Notes: generated by a model from the sequence alone, not told the origin. 64,000 bases of DNA from an uncultured Pelagibacteraceae bacterium (GCA_902557935.1 CACECJ010000002.1:30660-94659), one strand, 5' to 3'; positions 1 through 10,390 are shown, counted from the stretch's first letter. Numbers and translations are program-made.

Positions 1-1806
1 ATCCTTTCTAAATAATACGGCATCGGGTCTACCAGTGACACCAGTTCCAGCTTTTTCTAAAATATTTGAAGCTCTTTTATAAGAACTAATTGCATTAAGT
101 CCAATTCCTTTATTTTTGTATTTATTCATTAAAATTGTTTTTATATAAAGAGCTAAGAAATTATCCCCAGCGTGAGAGCTTATAGAGGCCTCAATAATAT
201 CAGTTTTAATATTTTTCAATTTTAATACGTTTCGCATTCTTTCCTTAATAAATTCCAAAATTTCATATTCTGTTTTTTCATTTATCATTTTAATACCTTG
301 TTCTTGATAAAGTCTTATAGCGTAACTAATTAAATCTCTAAGTTTAAACGATAATTTATTTTCGATAATTATTCTAAGCAATCCGATCGCAGCCCGTCTT
401 AAAGCAAAAGGATCTTTTGAACTCGTTGGTTTTTCATCAATGACAAAAAAGCCAACTAACGTATCTATCTTATCTACAATTGAAATAGAATAGCTAAAAG
501 GTTTTTTGGGTATTACTGAAGTAAGACCAGTAGGCAAATAATGATCGCTTACTGAATTTGCCACATCTTCATCAAAACCTTGAGCTAATGCAAAATATTT
601 TCCCATTACGCCTTGCAGCTCTGGATATTCTCCGACTAAGTCAGAACATAAATCTGATTTAGAAATGGAGGCTGCAACTTGGACTTTTTCTTTATTGATA
701 TTTAAATCATCAGATAATAAACCAGCTAACTGTCTTAATCTTTGCGTTTTGTCGTAGATAGTCCCTAATTTTTCATAGAAAGTTACTGATTTAAGATTGG
801 CTATCTGTTTTATCAAATTTTTAGATCTGTCTTTATCCCAAAAAAATTTGGCATCTGCCAGTCTGGCTTCCACAACTCTTTTATTTCCTTGGGTAATTAA
901 TTTTTTTTCGTCTTTTTTATTCGCTACAACAAAAAAATAATTAATTAATCGATCTCGACTATCAAATATCGGGAAATATCTCTGATGTTTCTCTAAAGTA
1001 GAGATTATAATTTCTTTTGGTATTTCTAGATAATCCTTACTAAAACTAACATGAAGTAAATTTGGATCCTCAACAATATTAACGACTTCTTCCAAAAGTT
1101 TTGGATTTAAATTCTCTTTATACTGTTTTGATTGAGAAAATGAGTTGATTTTTTTAAGAATGATCTCCTCTCTTTCCTTATGATCTACAATTATTTTGTT
1201 ACTTCTTAAAAAGTTTAAGTAATCTTTAAAATCTTTTATTTTTTTAGTTTTTATAGTGAGATCTTGTTCAATAATAACCTCATCGGTAGTATCAAAATGT
1301 TCAAATTTAAATGTTAATTTTTTATTATTAAACTTTGCCAAAATTGACCTAAGCGGCCTACCCCACATCAAATTGTGGTCTGACCATTTCATTGATTTTT
1401 TCCAGTTAATTGATCCTATTGCTTTTGGAATAAGCTTGATTAATAGATTTTCAACTTCGATTGATTGCGATTGTGTTTTAATAAAATAAAATTCTCCTTT
1501 ATCAGTGCCTTTTTTAATTAAGTCTTTTTCATTTGCATTTTTAGATCTTATGAAACCTTGCACTACTTTATCTGGAGAACCTACCTTAGGTCCTTTAATT
1601 TGTTTAGCCTCTATTTTAATTTTCTCAGCAAGAACTTTTGTAAATATTGTTAGTCTTGTTGGTGAAGAGTAAACAGATAATTCTTTGTATTCTATACTGT
1701 TCTCTTTAAAAGAGTTTTCAATATATTGTTTTATCTGAGACCTTGCTGCTATTTGTAATTGAGGTGGAATTTCCTCACTATACAATTCCAATAATAGTTC
1801 TGCCAT
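1..1806 (-). CDS. glyS: Glycyl-tRNA synthetase beta subunit (partial, C-terminus off the left edge)
   Basis: This is the beta subunit of the alpha2beta2 glycyl-tRNA synthetase, which charges tRNA-Gly in the cytoplasm. It is not in the ORF track because it runs off the window. Reading leftward from the ATG at 1806 gives an uninterrupted frame of 602 codons that starts MAELLLELYSEEIPPQ, the usual N-terminus of the family. It contains the DPFALRRAA signature near residue 510. The family is about 690 residues long, so roughly 90 residues of the C-terminal anticodon-binding region lie outside. The start lies 3 bases after the glyQ stop, so the two subunits form one operon. Confidence 0.95.
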   Translation of the reverse strand, partial: MAELLLELYSEEIPPQLQIAARSQIKQYIENSFKENSIEYKELSVYSSPTRLTIFTKVLAEKIKIEAKQIKGPKVGSPDKVVQGFIRSKNANEKDLIKKGTDKGEFYFIKTQSQSIEVENLLIKLIPKAIGSINWKKSMKWSDHNLMWGRPLRSILAKFNNKKLTFKFEHFDTTDEVIIEQDLTIKTKKIKDFKDYLNFLRSNKIIVDHKEREEIILKKINSFSQSKQYKENLNPKLLEEVVNIVEDPNLLHVSFSKDYLEIPKEIIISTLEKHQRYFPIFDSRDRLINYFFVVANKKDEKKLITQGNKRVVEARLADAKFFWDKDRSKNLIKQIANLKSVTFYEKLGTIYDKTQRLRQLAGLLSDDLNINKEKVQVAASISKSDLCSDLVGEYPELQGVMGKYFALAQGFDEDVANSVSDHYLPTGLTSVIPKKPFSYSISIVDKIDTLVGFFVIDEKPTSSKDPFALRRAAIGLLRIIIENKLSFKLRDLISYAIRLYQEQGIKMINEKTEYEILEFIKERMRNVLKLKNIKTDIIEASISSHAGDNFLALYIKTILMNKYKNKGIGLNAISSYKRASNILEKAGTGVTGRPDAVLFRKD

Positions 1807-1809
1807 AGT

Positions 1810-2694
1810 TTAAGATTGCGAGCTTAACCATAAGGCTCCGCAACCTTTTGCAAGCTCCCTTATCCTGGTAATATAGCCAGTTCTTTCTGCGACACCAATT
1901 ACTCCACGAGCGTCTAATAAATTAAAAATATGACTAGCTTTTAGACATTGATCATAAGCTGGTAATGAAAGTTTTTTTTCGAGTAAGGATTTACACTCAT
2001 TTTCAATATTTTCAAAACTTTTTAGTAAAGTATCTGTATTTGCAAACTCAAAATTATAAGCAGAAAATTCTTTTTCAGCTTGAAAAAAAACTTCTTTATA
2101 CTTCACGCCATCGTTATTCCAATCCAGATCAAAAACATTATTTTTTCCTTGAACAAACATACATAGTCTCTCTAGACCATAAGTAATTTCAACTGGAACA
2201 GGTTTACACTGTATACCTGTCATTTGTTGAAAGTAAGTGAATTGAGTAATCTCCATTCCATCGCACCAAACTTCCCATCCTAATCCTGCTGCTCCTAATG
2301 TTGGACTTTCCCAATCGTCTTCAACAAAACGAATATCGTGATTTTTTACATCAATACCTATAGCTGCTAAACTTTTTAAATAAAGTTGTTTAATATTTTT
2401 TGGAGAGGGTTTTATGATTACTTGATATTGATAATAATGTTGTAGTCGATTTGGATTTTCACCATACCTGCCATCTGTAGGTCTTCTGGACGGTTGTACG
2501 TACGCAGCCCTCCAAGGTTTAGGGCCAAGAGATCTTAAAGTAGTCGCTGGATGAAAAGTTCCTGCGCCAACTTCCATATCATAGGGTTGTAAAATAACAC
2601 ATCCATTTTTTCCCCAAAATTTCTGAAGGTTCATAATTATTTCTTGAAAAGATAGAAAGTTTAATTTTTGTTTAACTTTTTTTTTAACTGGCAT
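1810..2694 (-). CDS. glyQ: Glycyl-tRNA synthetase alpha subunit
   Basis: This is the catalytic alpha subunit of the bacterial heterotetrameric glycyl-tRNA synthetase. The protein has 294 residues, the normal length. It carries the family block [16 protein letters not shown] near residue 36, [19 protein letters not shown] (ATP and glycine site), and the [19 protein letters not shown] block. It sits between an SppA-like gene, whose stop directly abuts its start codon, and glyS, 3 bases downstream. All three read leftward and look co-transcribed. No glycine riboswitch was seen upstream. Confidence 0.97.
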   Translation of the reverse strand: MPVKKKVKQKLNFLSFQEIIMNLQKFWGKNGCVILQPYDMEVGAGTFHPATTLRSLGPKPWRAAYVQPSRRPTDGRYGENPNRLQHYYQYQVIIKPSPKNIKQLYLKSLAAIGIDVKNHDIRFVEDDWESPTLGAAGLGWEVWCDGMEITQFTYFQQMTGIQCKPVPVEITYGLERLCMFVQGKNNVFDLDWNNDGVKYKEVFFQAEKEFSAYNFEFANTDTLLKSFENIENECKSLLEKKLSLPAYDQCLKASHIFNLLDARGVIGVAERTGYITRIRELAKGCGALWLSSQS

Positions 2695-3507
2695 TTATAA
2701 ACCAAATTTTTGCCACATCGATTTTTCTTCAATAATATTTGCTAATTTTTCAATAGGATCTTGAGTTGATGAAGAAAGTTTTCTTGCAATGAAACCTTTT
2801 GGTTTTTCAAATGTTTTTATAATTACCTTATCTCCAAATTTTTCTTTTAAAACTTGATCGGCATTACCGATTCCATCAATTAACCCAAGAGTAAGCGATG
2901 TTTTGCCTGTCCAAAACTCCCCGGTAAAAATATTGTTTTTTTCAGGGTCTTTCAGCTTGGATCCTCTACTTTTTTCTACAATTTTAATAAAATCTTCATG
3001 TAGCTCTAATTGTATAGTTTTTAATCTTTTTATATCCTCCTCTTTTTCTTCTTTAAAAGGATCTAGTGTACTTTTATTTTTTCCAGCGGTGTAAACTCTT
3101 CTTTCAACTCCAATTTTTTGAATTAAATCTTTGAAACCAAAGGAAGCGGAGATCACCCCTATAGAACCAATAATTGAACTAGAGTTTGCGTATATTTCGT
3201 CCCCAGCGCAAGCAATAAAATATCCTCCAGAGGCAGCAACATCTTCAGCAAAAACAATTACCTTAACTTTATTTTTTTCAGCCAGTTGTCTTATGTAACT
3301 ATAAATTAAATGTGATTGAACTGGTGATCCTCCTGGTGAATTGATAGAAATAGCAACATGAGATATTTTTTTTACTGAAAAAGCTTTCTTTAAAATATCT
3401 CTTTGGTTAGCTAATTCCATGCCTTGTTTAAATCTTCCGCCTGAGCCAATAATCCCAGTGAGTCTAACGTGTGGCACTACTTTTTTTTTTTTAAAAAATG
3501 AAAACAT
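2695..3507 (-). CDS. sppA: SppA-like signal peptide peptidase (S49 serine protease)
   Basis: This is a short-form S49 peptidase of 270 residues, of the type that degrades cleaved signal peptides or membrane-associated peptides. The nucleophile Ser is near residue 93 in AEDVAASGGYF. The expected general-base Lys is about 52 residues further on, in AGKNKSTLDPF, the Ser-Lys spacing known for SppA. Unlike many SppA proteins it has no obvious N-terminal membrane segment, only a short FSFFKKKK start. Related stand-alone forms are annotated as protease IV or SohB. It heads a leftward operon with glyQ and glyS; the functional link, if any, is unknown. Confidence 0.85.
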   Translation of the reverse strand: MFSFFKKKKVVPHVRLTGIIGSGGRFKQGMELANQRDILKKAFSVKKISHVAISINSPGGSPVQSHLIYSYIRQLAEKNKVKVIVFAEDVAASGGYFIACAGDEIYANSSSIIGSIGVISASFGFKDLIQKIGVERRVYTAGKNKSTLDPFKEEKEEDIKRLKTIQLELHEDFIKIVEKSRGSKLKDPEKNNIFTGEFWTGKTSLTLGLIDGIGNADQVLKEKFGDKVIIKTFEKPKGFIARKLSSSTQDPIEKLANIIEEKSMWQKFGL

Positions 3508-3586
3508 ATATTTACAATGATTATATATTCTTATAACAGCAAAAATTTAAATTTTAATTAATAATTACGCTACTTATAGTTGAATT

Positions 3587-3602
3587 GTGGGTGCGTCACC
3601 AC
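3587..3602. promoter_or_regulatory. GC-rich dyad in the divergent sppA/ispB intergenic region
   Basis: The 146-base gap between the leftward SppA gene and the rightward prenyl synthase is AT-rich apart from the block GTGGGTGCGTCACCAC. That block contains the perfect half-sites GGTG and CACC around CGT, extendable to GTGG/CCAC with one bulged G. A weak -35-like TTGAAT precedes it. It could be an operator or a small RNA hairpin. Nothing in the sequence identifies a regulator. Confidence 0.25.
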
Positions 3603-3653
3603 GTTACTAATAAAAAATTTATTATCATCAAAAAACAAATATAAATATTACTA

Positions 3654-4667
3654 ATGGGATTAGTTGTACCAATAAAAAAATCAGCGAATTCGGCTTACTT
3701 AGAATTGAAAAATCTTCTGAGTGAAAAAATTAATGAAGTTGAAACACTGATTCAACTAAAGCTAAAAAGTGATGTAGACCTTATTGAGAAAATGAGCAAT
3801 CACCATTTAAGCTCGGGTGGAAAAAGATTAAGAGCGTTATTAACACTTGGATCTGCTAAATTAACAGGTTTCAATGAGCAAGCTAGAGACATAAATTTAG
3901 CAGCTTGCGTTGAGCTAATTCATTCAGCAACATTGTTACATGATGATGTCATTGATGAAAGTAAATTAAGAAGAGGATCTCAAACAACCAATTCAATTTG
4001 GGGAAATCAATCCTCAATTTTAGTAGGTGATTATTTATTAAGTAGATGCTTTGAGATGATGGTAGAAGATGGTGACTTAGAAATTTTAAAATTGTTATCG
4101 TCTACATCTGCAAGAATTGCTCAAGGTGAAGTATTACAACTTCAGCATAAAGGTGAGGCAGATCTTCTAGAGGAAACTTATATTGAAATTATTAATTTAA
4201 AAACAGCCTCTCTATTTGCTGCTGCAACAAAAACAGGCGCTTGTTTATCTAAAAGTAATGAAAAAGAAAAAAAAGCGTTAGAATCATATGGAAAAAATTT
4301 GGGCTTAGCATTTCAAATTGCAGATGATGCTCTCGATTATTACGCAAAAGAAAAATTTTTTGGAAAAAAAATAGGTAAAGATTTTTTTGAAGGAAAAGTT
4401 ACACTTCCGTTAATTTCAATTTTTCAAAAAGGGAACGATAAAGAAAAAAGTCATTTGACTGAGATAATGAAGAAAGAAAAGAGAACTGAAGAAGACTTTA
4501 ATCAAATTTTAACTCTAATTAATAAATATAAAACGGTTGAGTCTACATTTAAAAAAGCAGAGTACTTTGTAAATGTTTCCTATGATGCTTTGGCTATTTT
4601 TCCTGATACAGATGATAAAAGAATTTTACAGAATTTAACTAGCTTTAGTCTAAATAGATCCTTCTAA
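3654..4667 (+). CDS. ispB: Long-chain polyprenyl (octaprenyl-type) diphosphate synthase
   Basis: This trans-isoprenyl diphosphate synthase makes the long side chain of ubiquinone. The protein has 337 residues. The first aspartate-rich motif is LLHDDVIDES (about residues 95-103) in the short DDxxD spacing typical of long-chain enzymes. The second is IADDALDYY near residue 222, and the SSGGKRLRALL substrate motif lies near residue 53. These separate it from the FPP synthase at 8329-9210, which has the four-residue insertion. Chain length cannot be read from the sequence. It converges on pdxH with a 4-base stop-stop overlap. Confidence 0.92.
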   Translation: MGLVVPIKKSANSAYLELKNLLSEKINEVETLIQLKLKSDVDLIEKMSNHHLSSGGKRLRALLTLGSAKLTGFNEQARDINLAACVELIHSATLLHDDVIDESKLRRGSQTTNSIWGNQSSILVGDYLLSRCFEMMVEDGDLEILKLLSSTSARIAQGEVLQLQHKGEADLLEETYIEIINLKTASLFAAATKTGACLSKSNEKEKKALESYGKNLGLAFQIADDALDYYAKEKFFGKKIGKDFFEGKVTLPLISIFQKGNDKEKSHLTEIMKKEKRTEEDFNQILTLINKYKTVESTFKKAEYFVNVSYDALAIFPDTDDKRILQNLTSFSLNRSF

Positions 4668-5296
4668 GGATAAAGAAGTTCTTTTTTCCAACTTCCGTTT
4701 CTTTTTCTATAGTTTAATCTCTCATGTATTCTGCCCTCACCATCTAACCAAAATTCTATTTCTTCGGGTAATAACCTCCACCCAGACCAATAAGGGGGCC
4801 TTGGTACATTTTTTTCATCAGGAAATTTTTTTTCAAATTGTTTAATCTTATTCGTAAATGTTTTTCTTTGGTCTAAAATTGCCGATTGCGATGAAGCCCA
4901 TGCGCCAATTCTATTTTTGTACGGTCGTGAGTTAAAATAATCATCGGCTTCTTTAGTTGAAACCTCTTCTACTTTTCCAATAGCTCTTACTTGACGTCTT
5001 AAACTTTTCCAATGAAAGCACATTGAGGCTTTTTGATTTTCTTTAAGTTCATTTCCTTTTTTACTGTTAAAATTAGTATAAAAAACAAATCCTTTATCAC
5101 TTAAACCTTTGAGAAGAACCATTCTAACATTAGGCTGATTATATTTATTTGAAGTTGCAACAGCAACGGCATTTGGGTCATTTATTTCAGTCTCTTCTGC
5201 TTTAGAAAACCATTTTTTGAACAATTCTATAGGATTATCTATATCTTCAAAGATAGCGTCTAAACCTAGTAAATTTTTGCCATTTTTTTGATTCAT
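4664..5296 (-). CDS. pdxH: Pyridoxamine/pyridoxine 5'-phosphate oxidase
   Basis: This FMN-dependent oxidase converts pyridoxine or pyridoxamine 5'-phosphate to pyridoxal 5'-phosphate in the cytoplasm. Its 210 residues are the family length. FMN-binding blocks are RMVLLKGLSDKGFVFYTN and SKKGNELKENQKASMCFHW, and the C-terminal substrate block is EFWLDGEGRIHERLNY. The C-terminus ends ELLYP where many homologues have RLxP. The gene is divergent from aroC, with only 34 bases between start codons, so each promoter must reach into the other gene or be very compact. Confidence 0.95.
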   Translation of the reverse strand: MNQKNGKNLLGLDAIFEDIDNPIELFKKWFSKAEETEINDPNAVAVATSNKYNQPNVRMVLLKGLSDKGFVFYTNFNSKKGNELKENQKASMCFHWKSLRRQVRAIGKVEEVSTKEADDYFNSRPYKNRIGAWASSQSAILDQRKTFTNKIKQFEKKFPDEKNVPRPPYWSGWRLLPEEIEFWLDGEGRIHERLNYRKRNGSWKKELLYP

Positions 5297-5330
5297 AATT
5301 TCTATAAAATAATTTATACATTAATTATCT

Positions 5331-6413
5331 ATGTCTTTTAATACTTTTGGAAAAATTTTTAGGTTCACTACATGGGGAGAATCCCACGGTCCAGCTATTG
5401 GTTGCGTAATTGATGGCTGTCCGCCCAACATATCTCTATCTGAGAAAGACATTCAAAAAGATATGGACAGAAGAAGACCTGGACAGTCAAAATTCACTAC
5501 TCAGAGGAAAGAGTCAGATAAAGCTATAATTTTATCTGGGGTTTTCGAGGGTAAAACCACAGGAACGCCGATTTCAATAATTATATATAATGAGGACAAA
5601 AGATCTAGAGACTACGAAACTATTAAAAATAAATTTAGACCTGGTCATGCCGATTATACATATTTTAAAAAATATGGAATTAGAGATTATAGAGGAGGCG
5701 GAAGACAGTCCGCTAGAGAAACTGCATGTAGAGTCGCTGCTGGAGCTGTGGCAAAGATTGTTTTAAAAAAAATTATTGGTCCTAATTTTAATGTAATTGG
5801 AGCTGTTACTCAATTAGGATTAATGTCTTGTGATAAATCAAATTGGAAAAATAGTGAAATAAGAAAAAATCCATTTTTTTGTCCAGATAAAAAATCTGTC
5901 AAACTATGGGAAAAATATCTTTTAGCTGTTAGAAAAGCTGGTTCTTCTTGTGGTGCAATAATAGAATTAAGAGCATCTGGAGTTCCTATCGGATTAGGTG
6001 CTCCAATTTATTCTAAACTTGACACAGATATAGCTGCAGCATTAATGAGTATTAACGCTGTCAAAGGTGTAAATATTGGAGCAGGAATGAATGCAGCTTT
6101 TTTAAGTGGTGAAGAAAACTCTGATGAAATAAGTAAAGGATCTGGAAAAGTAAAATTTAAATCTAACCAAGCTGGTGGAATTTTAGGTGGGATTTCCTCA
6201 GGTCAAAAAATTGTGGCCTCATTTGCTGTCAAACCTACATCTTCAATTTTAACTAGCCGGAATACAATTGATAAAAAAGGCAATAATACAAAAATATCAG
6301 TTAAAGGAAGACATGATCCTTGTGTCGGTATAAGAGCAGTTCCTATAGGTGAAGCTATGATTAATTGTGTAATTTTAGATCATTTTTTAATGCATAGAGC
6401 TCAATGCAATTAA
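5331..6413 (+). CDS. aroC: Chorismate synthase
   Basis: This enzyme converts 5-enolpyruvylshikimate 3-phosphate to chorismate, the last common step to aromatic amino acids and folate precursors, using reduced FMN. The protein has 360 residues. All three family signatures are present: [17 protein letters not shown] near residue 17, [18 protein letters not shown] near 122, and [17 protein letters not shown] near 327. It converges with dxs and shares a TTAA overlap in which each strand reads TAA. Confidence 0.97.
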   Translation: MSFNTFGKIFRFTTWGESHGPAIGCVIDGCPPNISLSEKDIQKDMDRRRPGQSKFTTQRKESDKAIILSGVFEGKTTGTPISIIIYNEDKRSRDYETIKNKFRPGHADYTYFKKYGIRDYRGGGRQSARETACRVAAGAVAKIVLKKIIGPNFNVIGAVTQLGLMSCDKSNWKNSEIRKNPFFCPDKKSVKLWEKYLLAVRKAGSSCGAIIELRASGVPIGLGAPIYSKLDTDIAAALMSINAVKGVNIGAGMNAAFLSGEENSDEISKGSGKVKFKSNQAGGILGGISSGQKIVASFAVKPTSSILTSRNTIDKKGNNTKISVKGRHDPCVGIRAVPIGEAMINCVILDHFLMHRAQCN

Positions 6414-8329
6414 TTAGAAATCTTATTTTTATTTTTAGCTAAAATTATATTTGAATTTAAAGTTTGCTCAACTTTATTAACAATTGAAAAACTATCTAAA
6501 CCTGCTTTTTCATACATTTTTTCTGGCGTATCTTGATCGATAAATACATCAGGTAAAATCATAGATCTAAATTTTAATCCAGTATCAAAAACACCTCTAT
6601 CAGAGAGTAATTGCATTACATGTGATCCAAAACCTCCTATTGACCCCTCCTCAATTGTTATAAGAACTTCGTGATTTGTAGCTATTTCCATTATAAGTTT
6701 TTCATCTAAAGGTTTAGCAAACCTTGCATCAATTATTGTACAATTAATACCTTTTGTAATTAAGTTTTCTGATGCCTTCAAACATTCCTCTAATCTCGTT
6801 CCAAAATTCAATAATGCTACTTTTTTTCCTTCCTTTATAACTCTCGCTTTTCCTATCTCAAGTATCTCCTTTATTCCAGGTAACTGGACTCCTGTACCAT
6901 TACCTCTTGGATACCTAAAAGCAGAAGGTCTATCATTTATTTCTACTGAGGTATTAATCATTTTTACTAGCTCTGACTCATCGCTAGCAGCCATCACAAT
7001 GAAATTAGGTAAAGTTGATAGATATGTTATATCAAATGATCCAGCGTGTGTTGGTCCATCCGCACCAACTAGGCCTGCTCTGTCGATTGCGAATCTCACT
7101 GGTAAAGATTGTAAAGCAACATCATGAACCACTTGGTCATATGCTCTTTGTAAAAATGTGGAGTATATTGCAGCATATGGCTTGTACCCCTCAGTAGCTA
7201 ATCCAGCTGCAAATGTAACAGCATGTTGTTCCGCTATACCAACATCAAAAGTTCTGTCTGGAAATTTTTTTTCGAACAAATTTAGACCCGTGCCTGATGG
7301 CATTGCTCCTGTAATACCTATAATTTTAGTATCTTGTTCAGCATGTTTGATTAAAGTTTCAGCAAAAACCTTAGTATAAGAAGGTGTATTAGATTTAGAT
7401 TTTGATTGTTCGCCAGTAGACACATTAAACTTTGAAACCCCATGGTATTTATCACCTGAGTCCTCCGCTGGTTTATACCCCTTTCCTTTTTGAGTTCTGA
7501 CATGTATTAGGACTGGTCCTTGATGACTTGAATTTTTAACATTTTCAAAGATTTGAACTAAATTTTCTACATCATGTCCATCAATCGGTCCAACATAATA
7601 AAAACCAAGTTCGCTAAATAAAGTACCACCAGTTACTATATTTCTTAACATATCTTCGGCTTTACCGGCTTTTTGACTAAATCTCTTTGAAAATGCAGAT
7701 ATAATCATCTTTAAAGTTTCTCTAAAACTAAAATATAATTTTCCAGATAACAATTTTGCTAGATAATTACTCATAGCGCCAACAGGTCTAGCTATTGACA
7801 TATCGTTATCGTTCAAAACAACTATTAAATTAGATTTAAGAGCTCCTGCATTATTCATTGCCTCATAAGCCATACCAGCGCTCATTGCTCCATCTCCAAT
7901 TACTGCAATCACATTATTTTTGTTATTAGATAACTTTTTTGCAACTGCCATACCTAATGTAGAGGAAATTGAGGTAGAGCTGTGAGCTGCTCCAAACGGA
8001 TCGAATTCACTCTCAGTTCTTTTGGTAAAACCAGATAATCCTCCACCTTTTCTTAATGTTTTAATACGATTTCGTCTACCAGTTATAATCTTGTGAGGGT
8101 AACATTGGTGGCTAACATCCCATACTAATTTATCTTTTGGTGTGTCAAACACATAATGTAATGCAACAGTCAATTCAACAACGCCTAGTCCTGCTCCAAG
8201 ATGTCCTCCTGTTTCTGAAACTACGTCTATAAGCTCATCACGTAATTCATCTGAAATTTGCTTTAAATTTTCCTTTTTTAGCTTTCTTAAATCAGATGGA
8301 TAATTTACCTGTTTTATAAGTCTTGCCAT
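6410..8329 (-). CDS. dxs: 1-deoxy-D-xylulose-5-phosphate synthase
   Basis: This thiamine diphosphate enzyme condenses pyruvate and glyceraldehyde 3-phosphate to DXP, the entry to the MEP isoprenoid pathway and a precursor of thiamin thiazole and PLP. It has 639 residues. It shows [17 protein letters not shown], the TPP-binding [18 protein letters not shown] near residue 152, and the transketolase-like pyrimidine domain with [17 protein letters not shown]. It is the last gene of the leftward xseB-ispA-dxs operon. Its start codon shares one base with the end of ispA. Confidence 0.97.
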   Translation of the reverse strand: MARLIKQVNYPSDLRKLKKENLKQISDELRDELIDVVSETGGHLGAGLGVVELTVALHYVFDTPKDKLVWDVSHQCYPHKIITGRRNRIKTLRKGGGLSGFTKRTESEFDPFGAAHSSTSISSTLGMAVAKKLSNNKNNVIAVIGDGAMSAGMAYEAMNNAGALKSNLIVVLNDNDMSIARPVGAMSNYLAKLLSGKLYFSFRETLKMIISAFSKRFSQKAGKAEDMLRNIVTGGTLFSELGFYYVGPIDGHDVENLVQIFENVKNSSHQGPVLIHVRTQKGKGYKPAEDSGDKYHGVSKFNVSTGEQSKSKSNTPSYTKVFAETLIKHAEQDTKIIGITGAMPSGTGLNLFEKKFPDRTFDVGIAEQHAVTFAAGLATEGYKPYAAIYSTFLQRAYDQVVHDVALQSLPVRFAIDRAGLVGADGPTHAGSFDITYLSTLPNFIVMAASDESELVKMINTSVEINDRPSAFRYPRGNGTGVQLPGIKEILEIGKARVIKEGKKVALLNFGTRLEECLKASENLITKGINCTIIDARFAKPLDEKLIMEIATNHEVLITIEEGSIGGFGSHVMQLLSDRGVFDTGLKFRSMILPDVFIDQDTPEKMYEKAGLDSFSIVNKVEQTLNSNIILAKNKNKISN

Positions 8330-9210
8330 TAAAATTTTCTTCCCAATATAAATTTAATTGTATCTTCTAAGTTATCAGATTTATTTCCATGTTTCTTTAT
8401 TTTAAACAATATTTTTTTCATTAGATCATCAGCATACACAAATGCCTTATTATAACCAATAAGATTAATTAATGTAGATTTACCTTTTTTTTTATCTTTT
8501 TTGATCGGTTTTCCTACCAGTGTCTTAGTTCCCTTGACATCTAAAAAATCGTCTGCTAATTGGAATAATAAGCCAATGTCCTCACCAAGCTTACCAAGTG
8601 AGGTTTTTTCTTTTTTATTTTTATTTGCAATTATCGCTACTGATTGAAGACAAAAATTAAATAATTTTCCAGTTTTTTTTTTTTGCATACTTATAATTTG
8701 ATTTAACTTCTTTTTTTTATTTTCGTATTTTAAATCAAGTTCCTGGCCTCCTGCTATACCAGTATGCCCAGAAAAATTGGCCATCAAATTAATTATCTCA
8801 TTTTTTTGTTTTGGTGAGAGTGAATTTCTTTTATCAGAAATTATCTCAAACGCTAAAGTTAGTAATGAATTTCCAGCTAAAACAGCTGTTGCCTCTCCAT
8901 ATTTTATATGTGTAGAAGGTTTGCCCCTTCTTATCGAATCATTATCCATACAAGGTAGATCGTCATGAATTAGGGAGTATGAATGTATACACTCTACTGC
9001 AGCACATACATGAATTACTTTTTTTATATTTAAATTTAATAATTTTGCTGTGTCAAAAATAATTGTTGATCTTATTTTTTTTCCACCTGAAATAATCCCA
9101 TATTTCATAGGTGAGATCAGAAGAGAATTATTTTGTTTTTTTAAGTAGTTGACTAAAAAAAGGTCTACTTTTTTTGCATTTTTAATGAGTTTGCTTTTAA
9201 TTTTAATCAT
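8329..9210 (-). CDS. ispA: Farnesyl diphosphate synthase (geranyltranstransferase)
   Basis: This short-chain prenyl synthase condenses IPP with DMAPP and GPP to give farnesyl diphosphate. It has 293 residues. The first Asp-rich motif is [13 protein letters not shown], with the four-residue insertion typical of bacterial FPP synthases, and the second is [16 protein letters not shown] closes the protein. It lies between xseB (8-base overlap) and dxs (1-base overlap), the classic alphaproteobacterial isoprenoid operon, so its FPP feeds IspB and undecaprenyl synthesis. Confidence 0.95.
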   Translation of the reverse strand: MIKIKSKLIKNAKKVDLFLVNYLKKQNNSLLISPMKYGIISGGKKIRSTIIFDTAKLLNLNIKKVIHVCAAVECIHSYSLIHDDLPCMDNDSIRRGKPSTHIKYGEATAVLAGNSLLTLAFEIISDKRNSLSPKQKNEIINLMANFSGHTGIAGGQELDLKYENKKKKLNQIISMQKKKTGKLFNFCLQSVAIIANKNKKEKTSLGKLGEDIGLLFQLADDFLDVKGTKTLVGKPIKKDKKKGKSTLINLIGYNKAFVYADDLMKKILFKIKKHGNKSDNLEDTIKFILGRKF

Positions 9211-9421
9211 TTTGGTTTTTCAAATTTAATATTTTTTTTGATTTTAGTTTAAAAATACTCTCAATGTGTTTATTGAGTTGAATAAGTCTTTTATAATCAG
9301 TATCAATACTATTAAAATCTAAATTTTCGCTTTCAAGTTTTATTAATATCTTATTTATCTCATCCTTAGCCTCTTTTAATGATTTACTTTTTATATCAGC
9401 TGGAATATTTTCAATTTTCAT
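9203..9421 (-). CDS. xseB: Exodeoxyribonuclease VII small subunit
   Basis: This 72-residue protein matches the small subunit of exonuclease VII, a coiled helical hairpin that binds the large subunit XseA. It shows the typical pattern of alternating hydrophobic and charged residues (KSLKEAKDEINKILIKLESENLDF) with the ALxEL-like segment. The call is supported by position: xseB directly precedes ispA and dxs in many proteobacteria. The gene is only 21 bases from the divergent tsaC start. Confidence 0.85.
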   Translation of the reverse strand: MKIENIPADIKSKSLKEAKDEINKILIKLESENLDFNSIDTDYKRLIQLNKHIESIFKLKSKKILNLKNQND

Positions 9422-9442
9422 TTAATTAATAATAATTACTTT

Positions 9443-10390
9443 ATGGGAAACATTTATTCAAATATTTATTCTTTTAATAATAAGATGCTCAAAAAAACTG
9501 TTAATTCTTTGAAGAGAGGAAATATTGCAGGTTTACCGACAGAGACTGTTTACGGCTTAGCTGGTAACGCATATTCAAAAAGCGCAGTTAAAAAGATTTT
9601 TAAATTAAAAAAAAGACCCAAAAAAAATCCTTTAATAGTCCACTATTATGACTTAAAATTTATACATGGAGATATATTAGTTAATCAATATTTTCGAAGA
9701 TTATACAGAAAATTTTGCCCGGGACCAATAACATTTATTTTAAGAAAAAAAAAAAATTCTAAGATAGGCTCTTTAGTAACAGCAAATTTGAGTACGGTTG
9801 CAATTAGGTTTCCTAAACACAAAATTGCACGAGCAGTTTTAAAAAGTTTAAATTTTCCATTGGCTATGCCAAGCGCAAATCTTTCTTCTGGCTTAAGTCC
9901 AGTCAATGCTTCTGACGTATTTGATGAGTTTAAAAATAAATTGAAAATAATTATAGATGGAGGCAAATCTAAGTTTGGAATAGAGTCAACAGTTATAGAT
10001 TTAACCGGTATTCCTAGAATTTTAAGACCTGGAATAATTAGTTCTGATAAAATTAAAAAAACATTAAAAATAAATCTTTCAAATAAAAAAACAAAAATTA
10101 AGTCTCCCGGAATGTTAAAAAAACATTACTCACCTGGCATTCCAGTAATATTAAATAAAAAACCCACAAATCAAAAACACGCATTTATATTTTTTGGAAA
10201 AAAATACAAAAAAAAAGAAAATTATTTTTGTTTAAGCAAAAAATCAAACTTAAGTGAAGCAGCATCAAACTTATATAAAATAATGCGAAACATAAAGAGA
10301 AAAGGTTATAAAAAAATTTTTGTTTCTAAAATTCCAAATCGTGGTTTAGGAATTGCTATTAATGATCGTTTAAAAAGGTCTGCTTCATAA
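9443..10390 (+). CDS. tsaC: L-threonylcarbamoyladenylate synthase (Sua5/YrdC type)
   Basis: This enzyme makes threonylcarbamoyl-AMP, the activated precursor for the t6A37 modification of tRNAs that read ANN codons. The YrdC domain fills about residues 15-200, with GLPTETVYGLAGNA, the KKRPKKNPL loop, RFPKHKIARAVL and the MPSANLSSGLSP motif. An additional Sua5 domain of about 100 residues follows the SPGMLKKHYSPG linker, so this is the long Sua5 form rather than the short TsaC. It overlaps the next gene by one base (TAATG). Confidence 0.93.
   Translation: MGNIYSNIYSFNNKMLKKTVNSLKRGNIAGLPTETVYGLAGNAYSKSAVKKIFKLKKRPKKNPLIVHYYDLKFIHGDILVNQYFRRLYRKFCPGPITFILRKKKNSKIGSLVTANLSTVAIRFPKHKIARAVLKSLNFPLAMPSANLSSGLSPVNASDVFDEFKNKLKIIIDGGKSKFGIESTVIDLTGIPRILRPGIISSDKIKKTLKINLSNKKTKIKSPGMLKKHYSPGIPVILNKKPTNQKHAFIFFGKKYKKKENYFCLSKKSNLSEAASNLYKIMRNIKRKGYKKIFVSKIPNRGLGIAINDRLKRSAS

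Noticed and set aside
3508-3653. Possible glycine riboswitch upstream of the glyQS operon
   Set aside because: The operon starts with the SppA gene and the leader shows no tandem aptamer pattern; only the small GC-rich dyad stands out.
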